NCBI GenBank assembly: GCA_045614025.1
Contig: JAZLCE010000028.1
Coordinates: forward strand, 8,507-72,506
Direction of reading: 5' to 3'
Origin: RGIG4140 sp045614025
GTDB lineage: Bacteria; Pseudomonadota; Alphaproteobacteria; CAAHEQ01; UBA3637
DNA length: 64,000 nt
The notes beneath the pieces are model-generated. The model saw only the letters and a program-made list of their open reading frames with translations, was not told the origin of the DNA and ran no database searches. Shown here one piece after another: positions 63,158-64,000 of this stretch. Both the position numbers and the translations under genes were made by a program. How positions within the stretch are numbered: position 1 is the stretch's first letter; every line of letters starts with the position of its first letter.

Positions 63158-63559
63158 AATATATAAAACACCCTCCTCTGTGATGGGTTAAAACAAACAT
63201 TAAATCTAGAAAGTTGTTCGATTCAAAAAGTATTTTAAGTGAACAGTTGGTAAGATGTGAGAGGCTACGTGTATATTGGTTGGCGTACATAAAGCTTTAA
63301 CTACAGCCAAATCCAAAACATATCACCACTCCAACCTCTGTGATGGGTTAAAATAAGGAAGATAAGGCAGATAATAAAGATGAAACAGACAAGTGCCGTG
63401 TATAGATTATACATAAACTTGCCGGTTTTATTCTAAGATCATCTAAAAGGATGTTAAGAAAATATCTAAAATAAAATTATTCGATTCAAAAAGATAAATG
63501 CGGAAGATAAACAGATAGGAACGTGTACATGAGTGTTGGGAAGTGCCCCTAGATGCTGT
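63158..63559. repeat. Non-coding stretch with dispersed direct repeats
   Basis: About 400 bases without a gene. cctctgtgatgggttaaaa occurs at 63175-63193 and again at 63335-63353; ttcgattcaaaaag occurs at 63217-63230 and 63480-63493. Weaker matches follow the second pair (aacag..gg; gtgta/gtaca). The pattern suggests a degenerate duplicated unit of about 160-260 bases. Confidence 0.65.
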
Positions 63560-64000
63560 TTAGAACCGCATTTCAAGCTTCAACATTCCTGAGTGATCGG
63601 TATATTCCTTCCTGAACGATCCATTATATTCAAGCTTCAATGTTGTTCGATCATTAAGCTTGGCTTCAACGCCTGTTGAGATGCCAACACTCAAGCGATC
63701 CAATGCTTCGCTGTTCACGGTATAGCTAGCGCCATTAGCAAGCGTGTTGACCGCTGATACGTCATCACTGATTACATCATACCCAACGTTAATACCAACT
63801 GTTGGGAGAATAGCGCCTAAATCCCATGCACCTTTCACACCAACAATCGCTGTTAAGTAATCGCTTGAGGTGGCTTCAACCGTTGTTCCAAGCGTATCGG
63901 TATATCCTTCTTGTTTAACCGACAAGTAACGCATACCAACTTCTGGCGTAATGATGGCATTTTGAAGTTTCACATCATACCCCGCCATCACTTGAACGCC
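63560..64000 (-). CDS. Autotransporter beta-barrel, C-terminal part (continues past the window)
   Basis: At least 146 residues, open at the right edge on the minus strand, so no start is visible. It is the last part of an autotransporter barrel: alternating strands such as ITPEVGMRYLSVKQEGY and LKLEYNGSFRKEY, ending LEMRF with terminal Phe. The final ~25 residues match the autotransporter at 42333 (LEYNGAFRQDYKSQGG against LEYNGSFRKEYTDHSG), so the barrels are homologous. G+C is clearly higher than in the surrounding genes. Relation to rickettsial Sca-type proteins is possible but unproven. Confidence 0.88.
   Translation of the reverse strand, partial: GVQVMAGYDVKLQNAIITPEVGMRYLSVKQEGYTDTLGTTVEATSSDYLTAIVGVKGAWDLGAILPTVGINVGYDVISDDVSAVNTLANGASYTVNSEALDRLSVGISTGVEAKLNDRTTLKLEYNGSFRKEYTDHSGMLKLEMRF

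Overview
The window is about one third G+C and reads as chromosomal DNA of an alphaproteobacterium. The support is gene content and order: addB-addA behind tsaE-amgK-murU, secB divergent from a Tim44-like gene followed by mltA, tolC next to a PopZ/DUF2497 gene, and a sufBCDS-sufT cluster. A pyruvate:ferredoxin oxidoreductase (nifJ), three ankyrin-type genes, an orphan VirD4-type coupling ATPase and three autotransporter-type genes suggest a host-associated, at least partly anaerobic or fermentative organism. A gut-type or endosymbiont-like lineage fits, but this is inference. No IS element, CRISPR array or prophage was recognised.

Layout. 1-1450: the 3' end of a metallo-beta-lactamase-fold hydrolase, then a 1-kb AT-rich gap holding two copies of a 199-bp repeat. 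1469-5684 (minus): one gene train timA-mltA-smr-tsaD-ankyrin-trxA. 5777-15175 (plus): secB, then tsaE-amgK-murU-addB-addA-lipoprotein (tRNA t6A modification, cell-wall sugar recycling, double-strand-break repair). 15172-18433 (minus): pentapeptide-repeat protein plus VirD4-like ATPase. 18535-26697 (plus): lspA, small lipoprotein, pgi, small coiled protein, mutL, nifJ. 26894-29732 (minus): yajC-secD-secF. 29888-32245: dut, then a site-2-type protease and a SPOR protein on the other strand. 32581: tRNA-Leu. 32959-46398: an accessory stretch with ankyrin proteins, two HExxH proteins of unknown function, a YadA-type trimeric adhesin with an OmpA-like lipoprotein, peroxiredoxin, SodC, a classical autotransporter, a YwqK-like MORN protein and a secreted endonuclease I. 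46410-51036: nfo, TspO, a hydrolase, comF, popZ, tolC. 51163-51324: tRNA-Cys and tRNA-Asn. 51612: a GT10 fucosyltransferase containing a C9 homopolymer. 52649-57088 (minus): the suf operon. 57223-62317: a PAS/degenerate-GGDEF protein, an aldose epimerase, pyk, pyrG. 62605-64000: a promoter, short leader ORF and terminator ahead of an unknown gene, then repeats and the 3' part of an autotransporter with higher G+C.

Common threads. Many promoters fit TTGACA-17-TATAAT closely, and perfect hairpins followed by T-runs close many units. Envelope functions are prominent: Sec export (secB, secDF-yajC), lipoprotein processing (lspA), murein turnover and recycling (mltA, amgK, murU), and adhesins. Most notable are the potentially phase-variable fucosyltransferase, the leader-peptide/terminator arrangement at 62605-62762, the VirD4/pentapeptide pair, and the repeat pair at the left end.
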